Shown: positions 43,357-52,447, counted from the stretch's first letter. The stretch is 64,000 bases of DNA from an uncultured Mediterranea sp. (GCF_902493215.1 NZ_CABUOL010000006.1:62001-126000); one strand, 5' to 3'. The notes: generated from the sequence alone by a model not told the origin. Program-made: numbers and translations.

Positions 43357-44115
43357 TCAGGACGTATGTTCCTTCAGGATGCGATGGGGCAGGTTGCCGT
43401 GTCCCAGCAGCTCGATGGGGCAGTTGAAGTTCTGCTCCAGCCACTCGCCCGTGATGCCTGTGTCGGGGTGGTAGTGCAGTGTTTCGTTGACGCAGGCGAT
43501 GGACTTCACCTGCTGGAGCACGGTGCCGATGTCGTGGCTGACGAGGATGATGGCGCAGTCGCGGTTGATTTCGGCCAGCAGTTCGTAGAGGCGGGCTTCG
43601 AAGCGGCGGTCGAGGTAGGTGGCGGGCTCGTCGAGGATAACCACTTCGGGGTCGGACACGATGGCGCGTCCCAGCAGGGCGCGTTGCAGCTGTCCGCCGC
43701 TCAGGGCGCCGATGGCCTTCTGTTCCATGCCTTCCAGTCCCATGCGGGCGATGACCCGGGCGGCGCGTTCGCGTTCCTCGGCGGTATAACGTGCGCTGAG
43801 GCTTTTGCGACTGCTCAGGCCGGAGAGGATGACTTCGCGGACGGTGATGGGGAACTTGCGGTCGATGCTGGCATACTGGGGCAGGTAACCGATGGCAAGG
43901 GGAGCCTGTTTGTCCTTTTGCGGATGGAAGGCGATGGTACCGCTCTGAGGTTTCAGCAGGCCCAGGATGCAACGGATGAGGGTTGTCTTACCGCCTCCGT
44001 TAGGGCCGATGATGCCCAGGAAGTCGCGGTCGTAGACGGTGAGGTCCACGTCGCGTAACACGGTACGGCCGTCGTAGCCGGCACTGAGGTTCTGTATTTC
44101 GATGAGTGGCTGCAT
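43357..44115 (-). CDS. Metal ABC transporter ATP-binding protein
   Basis: 252 residues from ATG 44115 (start chosen because the upstream frame is an inverted repeat). Walker A GPNGGGKTT, a Q-loop IGYLPQYASIDR, signature LSGGQLQRALLGRA, Walker B VVILDEPATYLD and H-loop LVSHD are all present. Similar to ZnuC/MntB/FecE-type ATPases for Zn, Mn or Fe. It follows the ZnuA-like binding protein with a 60-bp gap. No permease gene is next to it. Confidence 0.92.
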   Translation of the reverse strand: MQPLIEIQNLSAGYDGRTVLRDVDLTVYDRDFLGIIGPNGGGKTTLIRCILGLLKPQSGTIAFHPQKDKQAPLAIGYLPQYASIDRKFPITVREVILSGLSSRKSLSARYTAEERERAARVIARMGLEGMEQKAIGALSGGQLQRALLGRAIVSDPEVVILDEPATYLDRRFEARLYELLAEINRDCAIILVSHDIGTVLQQVKSIACVNETLHYHPDTGITGEWLEQNFNCPIELLGHGNLPHRILKEHTS

Positions 44116-44196
44116 AATGGATAATTGAGAATTGAGAATTGAAAATGGAGAATGGAGGAGTCTAATTTTCAATTTTCAATTCTCCATTATCAATTC
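44113..44196. repeat. Imperfect inverted repeat of AATTGAGAATTGAAAAT words
   Basis: The left half (44119-44158) is built from AATTGAGAATTGAGAATTGA words; the right half (44163-44196) reads AATTTTCAATTTTCAATTCTCC, nearly the reverse complement. It supplies the stop codon and last residues (MEN) of the binding protein and lies just before the ABC ATPase start. Confidence 0.75.
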
Positions 44197-45078
44197 ACGT
44201 ACCGTTTTCAGCATCTCCGCCTCCCAGTCGTAAGCCAGCGGATTGATGTCCACTATACGGGTACCTGTCTGGCGGGCAATGAGCTCGGCGTTGCGGCGGT
44301 CGAACTCGGGTTGCACGAAGATGACGTGGATGTCTTCCTGCTTGCAGGCGTTGATGAGTTCCTTCAGGTGGGCGGGCGAAGGCTCCTTGCCTCCGTCTTC
44401 GATGGAGAGCTGGAGCAGGCCGTAGTCGCGTGCCAGGTAGCTCAGGGCGGGATGATAGATCATGAAGGCATGGTCGGCTCCGGGCTGGGCAAGCATCTGG
44501 CGGCAGAGGCTGTCGGTACGGTCGATGACGGTGCAGAGGCTGTCGTATCGGGCCAGGTAGTTGTCGCGGTTCGGATTGTCGAGGGTACAGAGAGCCTTCA
44601 GGATATTGGTCGCGATGATACGTGCATTGGCGGGCGAGTTCCATACATGCGGTTCGGGACCGCTGTGTATATGGTAGGGTTCGTCGGCATGCGACTCTTC
44701 GTGCAGGCCTTCCTGCAGGATGAGGTCGATGCCGTGTGAGGTGTCAAACACTTGCAGGTGGGGAGCATTGTCTGTCAGGCGGTCCATCCACGTCTGTTCG
44801 AAGCCTATGAAACCGATGCGCAGGTAGGCCGTGCTCTTGGAGAGCGACATCAGCTGGGCGGGCGTAGGGTCGTAGGTTTCGGGGCTACTGCCTTTGGGCA
44901 CCATGCTGACCACGTCGAAGCGGTCGCCTGCAATGGCTTCAGTGAAGTAGCGCAGGGGCTCGATGGTGACGGTGATGACGGGCTTCGTGTCGCCGTCGTC
45001 CGCTTCTGCCTTCTGTCCGGCAGGCTTGCAGGCAACCAGCAACAGGGTCAGTATCCAGAGGGTATGTATCTTTTTCAT
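44176..45078 (-). CDS. Zinc/manganese ABC transporter substrate-binding lipoprotein (ZnuA-like)
   Basis: 300 residues; lipobox LLLVAC. Cluster A-I solute-binding protein: VTIEPLRYFTEAIAGDRFDV (ZnuA-type start), MVPKGSSPETYDPTPAQL, a His-rich loop HEESHADEPYHIHSGPEPHVW with likely metal-binding His, and PALSYLARDYGL. It should capture Zn2+ or a related metal in the periplasm for import. Own promoter at 45107-45114. A permease gene is absent from the window. Confidence 0.9.
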   Translation of the reverse strand: MKKIHTLWILTLLLVACKPAGQKAEADDGDTKPVITVTIEPLRYFTEAIAGDRFDVVSMVPKGSSPETYDPTPAQLMSLSKSTAYLRIGFIGFEQTWMDRLTDNAPHLQVFDTSHGIDLILQEGLHEESHADEPYHIHSGPEPHVWNSPANARIIATNILKALCTLDNPNRDNYLARYDSLCTVIDRTDSLCRQMLAQPGADHAFMIYHPALSYLARDYGLLQLSIEDGGKEPSPAHLKELINACKQEDIHVIFVQPEFDRRNAELIARQTGTRIVDINPLAYDWEAEMLKTVRELIMEN

Positions 45079-45106
45079 CTTCTGTTAAATCTTTGTGAAA
45101 GCTGGG

Positions 45107-45114
45107 CAAAGATA
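45107..45114 (-). promoter_or_regulatory. Promoter -7 box of the metal-binding protein
   Basis: Minus-strand TATCTTTG, 28 bp before ATG 45078. No good -33 element; metal-dependent control is possible but not shown by the sequence. Confidence 0.6.
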
Positions 45115-45153
45115 CAAAGAATGTGTTAATTAACGGTAAAGTTCGGGCATATT

Positions 45154-45825
45154 TTATGGAACGTCGTTCGGCTTCGTGGCACGCAATATTTCGCGTTTCC
45201 CTCCCGGCGGGCCGGGCAGACGCTCCATGCGGAAGCCGATGTCCTGCATCAGGCGGCGCACGGCTCCCTTGGCACAGTAGGTGGTGAGGATGCCGCCGGG
45301 CGTGAGGCAGCGGTAGAGGTTGCGGAAGACGTCGGGCGTCCACAGGGCAGGTTGTTTCTCGGGTGCGAAGGCATCGAAGTAGACTACGTCGCAACGCAGG
45401 GGCGGATGTTCGTCTTCGGCCTGCCACGAGGTCAGGTCGCGGCGGAGCTTCAGCAGGCGGAAGGTGGGGGTGAGCTGTACTTCGGTTTCCCACGGCGCTT
45501 CGTGGAGGAGGCGCAGGCGCGGATCATCACTGTAGTGCAGGGCCTCCACCTCGGGCCAGGCCAGCGGATAGAGCTCGATGCCCGTGTAGCGGACGGGGCG
45601 TCCGGAGCGTTCGGCCTCCTGCAGGGTGAGCAGGGCATTCAGTCCGGTGCCGAAGCCCGCTTCGAGCACCTGCGGGCAGGATGCGGCAGAGGCTTTCAGC
45701 CCCATGTCGATGAAGATGTGCTGCGACTCGGTGCGGGCACCTTTCACGGAGTGATAATGTTCGTTCAGTTCGGGTACGTAGAGCGTGGCGCTGCCGTCTT
45801 CGGTCTGTTCGATGATTCTGTGCAT
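45154..45825 (-). CDS. mnmD: tRNA 5-methylaminomethyl-2-thiouridine methyltransferase MnmD
   Basis: 223 residues. SAM-dependent methyltransferase with VLEAGFGTGLNALLTLQEAE (motif I) and VVYFDAFAPEKQPALWTPDV, the signature of MnmD/the methyltransferase half of MnmC. The end PGPPGGKREILRAT is also typical. It completes mnm5s2U34 in tRNA. Many Bacteroidetes have this stand-alone form. Co-directional with the DedA-like gene, which ends 24 bp upstream. Confidence 0.93.
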   Translation of the reverse strand: MHRIIEQTEDGSATLYVPELNEHYHSVKGARTESQHIFIDMGLKASAASCPQVLEAGFGTGLNALLTLQEAERSGRPVRYTGIELYPLAWPEVEALHYSDDPRLRLLHEAPWETEVQLTPTFRLLKLRRDLTSWQAEDEHPPLRCDVVYFDAFAPEKQPALWTPDVFRNLYRCLTPGGILTTYCAKGAVRRLMQDIGFRMERLPGPPGGKREILRATKPNDVP

Positions 45826-45849
45826 GATTTTTCTTTTCTTAACGGGTCG

Positions 45850-46329
45850 TCAGATGCCGGCTGCGGAGATGGCTCCCTGAAGCGCCCACAGCATGGCGAT
45901 GTAGCGGAGCAGCTTACCGGCAAACATGGAGAGGGTGGTCAGTACGAAGTTGCTGCGCATGAAGCCCAATGCGATGGCAATGGCCTCGCCCACGAACGGG
46001 AGAAAGGCGAAGAAGGCCATCAGCGCGCCTTTCCCCTGAAGGAAGCGCATCATACGCTCTACTTTCTCCTGCTTCACCTTGAAGTATTTTTCTATCCATT
46101 CCGTCTTGCCCAGGCGTCCCATGTAGTAACAGGTCAGTCCGCCTACGGTATTGCCCACGGCAGCGGAGAGTACACAGAGCGTCGGGCTCAGGCCCAGCTT
46201 GACCAGGGCGACGAGCACCAGTTCGGAACTGAAGGGCAGTATACTGCCTGCCAGCAGCGCCGACAGGAAGAGGCCGATGTATCCCCAGTCGATGAGGAGC
46301 TGGAGCAAGGAATCTACAAAAGCGTCCAT
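45850..46329 (-). CDS. DedA/YqaA-type membrane protein
   Basis: 159 residues from ATG 46329; the longer frame extends into the preceding gene. Four hydrophobic segments, with LLAGSILPFSSELVLVALVK, TVGGLTCYYMGRLG and FAFLPFVGEAIAIALGFMR, the last containing the Phe-Pro-x-Gly/Glu region of VTT (SNARE-associated) proteins. Related proteins act in lipid-carrier flipping or membrane maintenance. Its start overlaps the stop of the preceding gene by 16 bp, indicating coupled translation. Confidence 0.85.
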   Translation of the reverse strand: MDAFVDSLLQLLIDWGYIGLFLSALLAGSILPFSSELVLVALVKLGLSPTLCVLSAAVGNTVGGLTCYYMGRLGKTEWIEKYFKVKQEKVERMMRFLQGKGALMAFFAFLPFVGEAIAIALGFMRSNFVLTTLSMFAGKLLRYIAMLWALQGAISAAGI

Positions 46330-47309
46330 AGCTGATAGAAGTAAAGGAACAGGGTCCCTGCCAACGTGAAGATAAAGAAGGCATTGGACAAGCGGCTGCC
46401 GGTCAGTGCAAACAAGTGTCCGGCCAGAATGCTCGTGGTACATACCAGCAGCGGGCAGAAGCTGGCGAACAGGTAGGGCTGCAAGGCTACGAGCACAAAC
46501 TGGCAGAAACCGAAGAATACCAGAAAGTACAGATAGGTGCGGGTACGTATCTTGTCCTCATAACCGGCCAGCAGGCAGTGGACGGCGCTGACAGCGTAGA
46601 CTACAAACAGGAAAGCCAGCGAAACGCTCTGCAACAGGTCGAAGCCCGTCCATAGCGGACGGAAAAGCCGGATGTCGCCGATGTACTGGAGAAAGTCGGC
46701 TGTATGGCCTGTCAGTGTGGCATATCCTATGGCCATCCACCAGGGAAAGGCAAAACCCACAACCGAGGCGGCCATGCTCCGGAAGTTCAGGGCAAAGAAA
46801 CTGAAGGCTCCTATCCAAAGCAGGGGAACCAACAGCATGTATGGCGGTACAATCATTCCCGCGATGCCTGCCAGGGCAAAACAATGGAACAACGTTCCTG
46901 AGGTCTGTTCCTGACGATAACCTGAAAAGAGGAGTTGCAGGGCTATCAGGCTGCAGACGGAACACAATAGCCCGGCCAAAGCTTCGTGTACAGCCGGCAG
47001 GGCGGCAATCAGCAGGAAGTAGATGGCGCTCTGTATGGAAGCCCGGACGCGGATCAGGGCAAACGTATTGTTCAGGTTGACGAGGAAGAAGGCGACGGCA
47101 CTGTGCAGGAGGAATCCTGCCAGCGGCAGGAACCAGTGTCCGGCCGGATGTGCTGCCAGGCTTTGCAGCCATTGGGGGCCTGCATCTCCAAGGCCGGTGT
47201 CGGGCAAGAGGAGGGCGGCCGCTGTCCAGCAGACAGTGGCTATGAGCATGGCGGCAGGCAGGGTGAACCTGCCTGCCGTCACTTTGTTCTGAAACCGTCG
47301 GTTTCTCAT
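46314..47309 (-). CDS. Multi-pass membrane protein of unknown function
   Basis: 331 residues, mostly hydrophobic, with about nine to ten predicted helices. Notable stretches are PAGHWFLPLAGFLLHSAVAF, FALNFRSMAASVVGFAFPWW and SFCPLLVCTTSILAGHLFAL. I recognise no enzymatic motif. It lies between purD (19 bp upstream on the same strand) and the DedA-type gene, with which it overlaps. This purD-membrane-DedA order resembles other Bacteroides genomes, so it is probably conserved in the group. Confidence 0.7.
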   Translation of the reverse strand: MRNRRFQNKVTAGRFTLPAAMLIATVCWTAAALLLPDTGLGDAGPQWLQSLAAHPAGHWFLPLAGFLLHSAVAFFLVNLNNTFALIRVRASIQSAIYFLLIAALPAVHEALAGLLCSVCSLIALQLLFSGYRQEQTSGTLFHCFALAGIAGMIVPPYMLLVPLLWIGAFSFFALNFRSMAASVVGFAFPWWMAIGYATLTGHTADFLQYIGDIRLFRPLWTGFDLLQSVSLAFLFVVYAVSAVHCLLAGYEDKIRTRTYLYFLVFFGFCQFVLVALQPYLFASFCPLLVCTTSILAGHLFALTGSRLSNAFFIFTLAGTLFLYFYQLWTLL

Positions 47310-47328
47310 CGGCTTGCGGGTGGGTCGG

Positions 47329-48603
47329 TTAGAGGTCGAAGCCGATGTCGCGGCGGAAGTACTTCTTCTCGAAACTGATCAGGTCGGCCACGCGGTAGCT
47401 CTTCTGCAGGGCTTCTTCCTTGGTGTTGCCGTACGAGCAGACAGCGATGACGCGTCCGCCGTTGGTTACTACCTGTCCGTCCTTCAGCGCCGTACCGGCG
47501 TGGAAGAGGATGCTGTCCGTGGCGGCTGCCTGCTCCAGACCGGTCATCACCTTGCCCTTCTCGTAGGCTTCGGGGTATCCGCCGCTGACGAGCATCACGC
47601 AGGCGGCCGTACGTGGGTCGAGAACCAGTTCCTTGGTGTCGAGGTTACCGTCGCGCACGCCTTCGAGCAGGTCCACCAGGTCGCTCTGGATGCGCAGCAT
47701 CACGCTTTCTGTCTCGGGGTCGCCCATGCGGACGTTGTATTCGATGACCATCGGCTCGCCCTTCACGTTGATGAGGCCCAGGAAGATGAAGCCCTTGTAG
47801 AGGATGCCTTCCTCGATGAGGCCGTTTACGGTGGGCTCGATGATGCGGGTGCGCACTTTCTCCATGAACGTGTCGTCGGCGAAGGGTACGGGTGTCACGC
47901 TGCCCATGCCGCCGGTGTTCAGGCCCTTGTCGCCCTCGCCGATGCGCTTGTAGTCCTTGGCTACGGGGAGCACCTTGTAGTTCTTGCCGTCGGTCAGCAC
48001 GAAGACGGAGCACTCGATGCCGCTGAGGAACTCCTCGATGACCACCGTGGCACTGGCGTCGCCGAACATGCCGCCCAGCATTTCCTTCAGTTCGCGCTTG
48101 GCCTCGTCCAGCGTGGGCAGGATGAGCACACCCTTGCCGGCGCAGAGGCCGTCGGCCTTCAGCACGTAGGGAGCTTCGAGGGTTTCGAGGAAGGCGAGGC
48201 CTTCTTCCAGATTGGCGGCGGTGATGCTCTTGTAGCGGGCGGTGGGGATGCCGTGGCGCTGCATGAAGCCTTTGGCAAATTCCTTGCTGCCTTCGAGCGT
48301 GGCTCCGGCCCGTGTGGGGCCTATCACGGCGATGTGGCGTGTCTCGGCGTCGTCGGCAAAGTAGTCGTAGATGCCTTTCACCAGCGGGTCTTCGGGACCC
48401 ACTACAATCATTTCCACTCCGTTCTTCAGGACGAAGTCCTTGATGGCGGGGAAGTCCGTGGCCTTGATGTCCACATTCTCGCCGGCGGCTTGTGTGCCTG
48501 CGTTGCCCGGGGCGATGTAGAGCTTCTCCACTTTGGGGCTTTGGGCTATTTTCCATGCCAGGGCATGTTCACGGCCGCCCGAGCCTAAGAGTAACAGTTT
48601 CAT
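47329..48603 (-). CDS. purD: Phosphoribosylamine-glycine ligase
   Basis: 424 residues; second step of purine synthesis (ATP-grasp ligase). N-terminal LLLGSGGREHALAWKIAQSP, then YIAPGNAGT, VVGPEDPLVKGIYDYF, VLKADGLCAGKGVLI, and the ATP-grasp metal site EYNVRMGDPETE. Full length. Its 3' end is near the membrane-protein gene and its 5' flank contains one of the 22-23-nt arrays. Confidence 0.97.
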   Translation of the reverse strand: MKLLLLGSGGREHALAWKIAQSPKVEKLYIAPGNAGTQAAGENVDIKATDFPAIKDFVLKNGVEMIVVGPEDPLVKGIYDYFADDAETRHIAVIGPTRAGATLEGSKEFAKGFMQRHGIPTARYKSITAANLEEGLAFLETLEAPYVLKADGLCAGKGVLILPTLDEAKRELKEMLGGMFGDASATVVIEEFLSGIECSVFVLTDGKNYKVLPVAKDYKRIGEGDKGLNTGGMGSVTPVPFADDTFMEKVRTRIIEPTVNGLIEEGILYKGFIFLGLINVKGEPMVIEYNVRMGDPETESVMLRIQSDLVDLLEGVRDGNLDTKELVLDPRTAACVMLVSGGYPEAYEKGKVMTGLEQAAATDSILFHAGTALKDGQVVTNGGRVIAVCSYGNTKEEALQKSYRVADLISFEKKYFRRDIGFDL

Positions 48604-48634
48604 GATGATGTCTTGTTATGTTATACGTTGTTTT

Positions 48635-48717
48635 ATCTACCGTTGGATAGTCTGTCTATCTACTGCTGGATAGCCTGTCTATCTACCGTTGGATAGAGTG
48701 TCTATCCAACAGTGTCC
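48635..48717. repeat. Tandem 23-nt array D (about four units)
   Basis: Units begin at 48635, 48658, 48681 and 48704. Units 1-3 share ATCTACYGYTGGATAG and a NNTGTCT spacer; unit 4 begins ATCCAACAG, the inverse of the core. It runs right up to the stop codon of the minus-strand DPP4-like gene (48718-48720). Confidence 0.8.
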
Positions 48718-50976
48718 TTACAGATAGTCCTCGAAGTATCTTGTAATCTTCTCGTGCAGATGCACGCGGTCGCGGCCCAGTACGTTGTGCTTGTGGCCGG
48801 GATAGATGAAGAGGTCGGGATACGTACGTGCGTCCACACAGGCCTTCATGAACGACAGGGTGTGCTGGGGCACGCAGGTGTCGTCGTGGTCGTCGTGGAT
48901 AATCATCAGATGGCCTTTGAGGTTGGGCGCCAGATTCTTCAGGTTGCATTGCTTGTAGCCTTCGGGGTTGGTCTGCGGCGTGTCCATGTAGCGTTCGCCG
49001 TACATCACCTCGTAGTAGCCCCAGTCGATGACGGGTCCGCCTGCCACGCCCACCTTGAAGAGGTCGGGGTAGCGCAGCATCAGGGCCGTGGTCATGTGGC
49101 CGCCGAAGCTCCATCCGTGTACGCCGATACGGCTGCCGTCCACGTAGGGCAGCGACCGGAGGAACTCGACGCCTTTCACCTGGTCCTTGCCCTCCTCGAT
49201 GCCGAGGTGGCGGAAGGTGCAGTTCTCAAACTCCAGGCCGCGGTTCGAGCTGCCGCGGTTGTCCACGGTGAAGAGGATGTATCCCTTGTTGGCCATGTAG
49301 AGGTCCCAGCCGCGGGCGGCGTAGTTCCAATTGTTGACAATCAGCTGGGCATGCGGGCCGCCGTAGACATAGACGATGGCGGGATATTTCTTGGTCGGGT
49401 CGAAGTCGGCCGGCTTGATGAGGCGGTAGTAGAGGTCGGTCTTGCCGTCGGCAGCCTTGAGGGTGCCCGTTTCCACGCTGGGCATCTTGAAGCCCTCGAA
49501 AGGATTGGCGGCGGTGAGCAGGCGTACGGTCTCCTTGCCGTTGGCGGTGGAGGCAATGTTGATGGCGCGCGGCACGTCGGGAGCCGACCAGTTGTCCAGC
49601 AGGTACGTGCCCGAGGCGGAGAGTTGCGCGTTGTGCACGCCCAGTCCGTTGTCTATCGGAGTCAGCTTGCCGTTGGCGATGTTCACCTTATACAGATTGC
49701 TCTGCAGGGGCGACTCCTTGGTGGCGGCGATGATGACTTCCTTCTTCTTGGCGTTGAAGCCGAGGATGCTCTGCACGAGCCATTCACCCGAAGTGAGCTG
49801 TATGCCTGCGGCTCCGGCGGGAGTCTTTCCCTTTCCGGCTTTCTCGATAGTCTTCCACAGCTTCTCTACCTCTCCTTTGGTGAGCTTCTGGGGTTGGATG
49901 GCGTGGAGTTGCTTCAGGTCGTACAGATAGAGGTGGTTGTAACCGTCGCATTGGCTCTGGTAAATGAACTTGTTGCTGTCCCACGGCAGGAACAGGATGG
50001 GGTTCTGCGGCTCCACGTACTTGGGATGTGTCTCCTCGATGAGCACCTGTATCAGTTCGCCCGATGCGGCGTCGTATTGGCAGAGCTTGCTGTGGTTCTG
50101 GTCGCGGTTCAGTTCGATGAGGAAGAGCGACTTCTCGTCGGGTGCCCACGAGATGTTGGTGAAGTAGCGGTCGGTGGGGTCACCCGTGTTCAGGTAGACG
50201 GTCTTGCCGTTGGCAGGGTTATAGATGCCCACCTGCACCTTGTGGCTCGTCATGCCGGCCATGGGGTAGCGGATGTTGTTCACCTCACCCACGCGGGCGG
50301 TGATGTCCACCAGCGGATATTGGGTCACCATCGACTCGTCCATGCGGTAGAAGGCCAGCAGGTTGCCTGTGGGGCTCCAGAAGGTACCTTTCGAGATGCC
50401 GAACTCGTTGCGGTGAACGCTCTGTCCGCAGACGATGCCTTCGGGTTCGTCGGTCACCTGCTTGTTGTCCACGTAGAGGTTGTTCTTCAGGGTGTAGGCC
50501 ACGTGTCCGCCTGCCACGGTATAGTCCGTGTTGGCGGCTTGCTTGTCGAAGGTCAGGACGTCGGTTGTTTTTCCGGCCTTCCAGTCATAAGTGATGTATC
50601 GGCCGGGCAGGGTGATGAGAAGTTTCGTCTGGTTTTCCCACGGCAGCTGTACGTTGTAGAGGTGTGACAGCTTGCCCAGCTTTTCAGCTTCGAGTGCCTG
50701 GTTGATGCTTTCGCGGGTAGTGAGCAACGTCTCCTTGCCGTTCTTGGGGTTGACGGCCACGAGGGAGTCGATGCCCGGCTTGATGCACTGGTCGCCCCAC
50801 CATTGCAGGCCGTAGAGGCTCTCGGCATAGCGGTAGGTTGCCCCGCCGGGGATGAGGTCCTCCAGTGTGGGGTATTTCAGTTCGTTTGTTGCAGTTTCTT
50901 GTGCCATAAGGTGGGTACCGGTCAGGGTAGTTGCTGCCATTAGCAGGGCTACCATGTTCTTACTGATTCTTTTCAT
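48718..50976 (-). CDS. DPP4-like S9B family serine peptidase
   Basis: 752 residues from ATG 50976; a long upstream extension in the same frame is out of phase with real coding. A signal peptide (MVALLMAATTLTGTHLMAQ) indicates periplasmic location. An eight-bladed propeller region with GNLLAFYRMDE and YQSQCDGYNHLYLYD precedes the alpha/beta-hydrolase domain with GVHGWSFGGHMTT (Ser), HDDHDD (Asp) and GHKHNV (His). This is the dipeptidyl or prolyl tripeptidyl peptidase group of Bacteroidetes. Its start overlaps the end of the THUMP methyltransferase gene by 17 bp. Confidence 0.92.
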   Translation of the reverse strand: MKRISKNMVALLMAATTLTGTHLMAQETATNELKYPTLEDLIPGGATYRYAESLYGLQWWGDQCIKPGIDSLVAVNPKNGKETLLTTRESINQALEAEKLGKLSHLYNVQLPWENQTKLLITLPGRYITYDWKAGKTTDVLTFDKQAANTDYTVAGGHVAYTLKNNLYVDNKQVTDEPEGIVCGQSVHRNEFGISKGTFWSPTGNLLAFYRMDESMVTQYPLVDITARVGEVNNIRYPMAGMTSHKVQVGIYNPANGKTVYLNTGDPTDRYFTNISWAPDEKSLFLIELNRDQNHSKLCQYDAASGELIQVLIEETHPKYVEPQNPILFLPWDSNKFIYQSQCDGYNHLYLYDLKQLHAIQPQKLTKGEVEKLWKTIEKAGKGKTPAGAAGIQLTSGEWLVQSILGFNAKKKEVIIAATKESPLQSNLYKVNIANGKLTPIDNGLGVHNAQLSASGTYLLDNWSAPDVPRAINIASTANGKETVRLLTAANPFEGFKMPSVETGTLKAADGKTDLYYRLIKPADFDPTKKYPAIVYVYGGPHAQLIVNNWNYAARGWDLYMANKGYILFTVDNRGSSNRGLEFENCTFRHLGIEEGKDQVKGVEFLRSLPYVDGSRIGVHGWSFGGHMTTALMLRYPDLFKVGVAGGPVIDWGYYEVMYGERYMDTPQTNPEGYKQCNLKNLAPNLKGHLMIIHDDHDDTCVPQHTLSFMKACVDARTYPDLFIYPGHKHNVLGRDRVHLHEKITRYFEDYL

Positions 50977-52396
50977 CTTTTTTATTGAGATTGTCTTTAG
51001 GGTTGTTGCGTAGTTCTCTTCTTTTCCTTTCAGGGTACGACTCGCCCGAACGCGGTTTGCGTTCGCTCTTGAAGTCTTTCTTGAACTCCTTCTTTTCACG
51101 CGGAGCGAAGTCCTTCCGTTCGCCACGGGGCTTGAACTCTTTCTTCTCGCCGTCGCCGAAGCTGCGCCGTTCGCGGGGCTTGGAGTCCTTGCGGACGGCA
51201 GGGCGTGATTCACGCTGTTCTTTTTTCAGCTCTTCGCCTTCGGCGCGGAAATCCTTGTACTTGCCGTCGAAGATTTCGTATTTGCGGAACTGGCATTCCA
51301 GGGCACCATTGAAGAGCGGAATGCGTGCGCTGGCCTTCAGGCCTATCTGATCGAAACATTCGTCACGGTAGGAGAGTATCCAGGCGGTGTTGCCCGTAAA
51401 GGCGTGTTTCAGGCGTTCGCCTATCATCTCGTAGAGGCCCAGCAGGTCGTCCGTCGAGATGCGCTCGCCATAGGGTGGGTTGGTGATGATGATGGATTTC
51501 TCCTGCGGCTGCTCGAATTGCTGGAAGGGTTGCAGCTTCAGGACGATGTCTTTCGTGACACCCGCCGCCTTGACGTTGTGAGTGGCTATTTCGTTGGCTT
51601 TCGGATTGTTGTCGTAGCCGTATATCTTGTGGGCGAACTCACGTTCCTGGCTGTCGTCGTTGTAGATGGCGTCGAAGAGGTCGCGGTCGAAGTCGGGCCA
51701 CTTCTCGAAGGCAAATTCCTGACGGAAGACGCCGGGCGCGATGTTGCGGGCAATGAGGGCCGCTTCGATGGGGATGGTACCCGAACCGCACATGGGGTCG
51801 ATGAGGTCGCACTCGCCCCTCCAGCCCGTCATCAGAATCATGCCGGCGGCCAGCACTTCGTTCAGCGGGGCTTCGACGGCCTCCTGGCGATAGCCGCGGC
51901 GGTGGAGCGACTCGCCGCTCGAATCGAGCGACAGGGTGCAGGTGCTTTCGGCGATGTGGATGTTGAGCAGCACGTCGGGCTTGTTGATGCGCACGTTGGG
52001 TCGCTTGCCCGTCTTCTCACGGAAGTAGTCGACGATGGCGTCCTTCACGCGGTAGGACACGAACTTGCTGTGGCGGAACTCTTCGCTGAACACAACGGCA
52101 TCCACGGCAAACGACTTGTCCGTCGTCAGATAGTCTTCCCAGCGGATGGCTTTCACCTCGTTGTACACCTCGTCGGCGTCGTGGGCGGTGAAGTGCTTCA
52201 GCGGCTTCAGGATGCGGATGGCGGTGCGCAGGCAGAAGTTGGCTTTGTAAAGCATTGCTTTGTCACCTGTAAAAGATACCATTCTCCGGCCTATCTCTAT
52301 GTTATCGGCACCCAGTTCCGTCAGTTCCTGTGCCAGTACTTCTTCCAGACCTTGGAAGGTCTTGGCTATCATCTCAAAAGAAGGTTGTTCGTTCAT
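50960..52396 (-). CDS. THUMP-domain RNA methyltransferase (RlmL/Trm11-like)
   Basis: 478 residues. N-terminal ferredoxin/THUMP region (EMIAKTFQGLEEVLAQELTE ... NFCLRTAIRILKPL) followed by a class I methyltransferase domain: LIDPMCGSGTIPIEAALIAR and SIIITNPPYGERIST (NPPY, for N2-guanine in rRNA or tRNA). Resembles the N-terminal half of RlmKL (YcbY). The last ~90 residues are a low-complexity Lys/Arg/Glu tail (KPRERRSFGDGEKKEFKPRG), probably RNA-binding. The tail overlaps the start of the DPP4-like gene. Confidence 0.88.
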   Translation of the reverse strand: MNEQPSFEMIAKTFQGLEEVLAQELTELGADNIEIGRRMVSFTGDKAMLYKANFCLRTAIRILKPLKHFTAHDADEVYNEVKAIRWEDYLTTDKSFAVDAVVFSEEFRHSKFVSYRVKDAIVDYFREKTGKRPNVRINKPDVLLNIHIAESTCTLSLDSSGESLHRRGYRQEAVEAPLNEVLAAGMILMTGWRGECDLIDPMCGSGTIPIEAALIARNIAPGVFRQEFAFEKWPDFDRDLFDAIYNDDSQEREFAHKIYGYDNNPKANEIATHNVKAAGVTKDIVLKLQPFQQFEQPQEKSIIITNPPYGERISTDDLLGLYEMIGERLKHAFTGNTAWILSYRDECFDQIGLKASARIPLFNGALECQFRKYEIFDGKYKDFRAEGEELKKEQRESRPAVRKDSKPRERRSFGDGEKKEFKPRGERKDFAPREKKEFKKDFKSERKPRSGESYPERKRRELRNNPKDNLNKKDEKNQ

Positions 52397-52447
52397 TTCT
52401 ATTTATTTCAGATTTCAGAATTCAGATTTCAGTGTTCCTTTGTGCCT

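Noticed and set aside
48712..50667. 651-codon plus-strand frame
   Set aside because: Antisense of the DPP4-like peptidase gene with no recognisable motif.
50977..51213. N-terminal extension of the DPP4-like gene
   Set aside because: These 79 codons overlap the low-complexity tail of the THUMP methyltransferase in another frame and precede a perfect signal peptide.
52400..52440. Short TTTCAGATTTCAG repetition between the THUMP gene and cysE
   Set aside because: Only about 30 nt of simple repeats; no consistent period or dyad, so not listed as a separate element.
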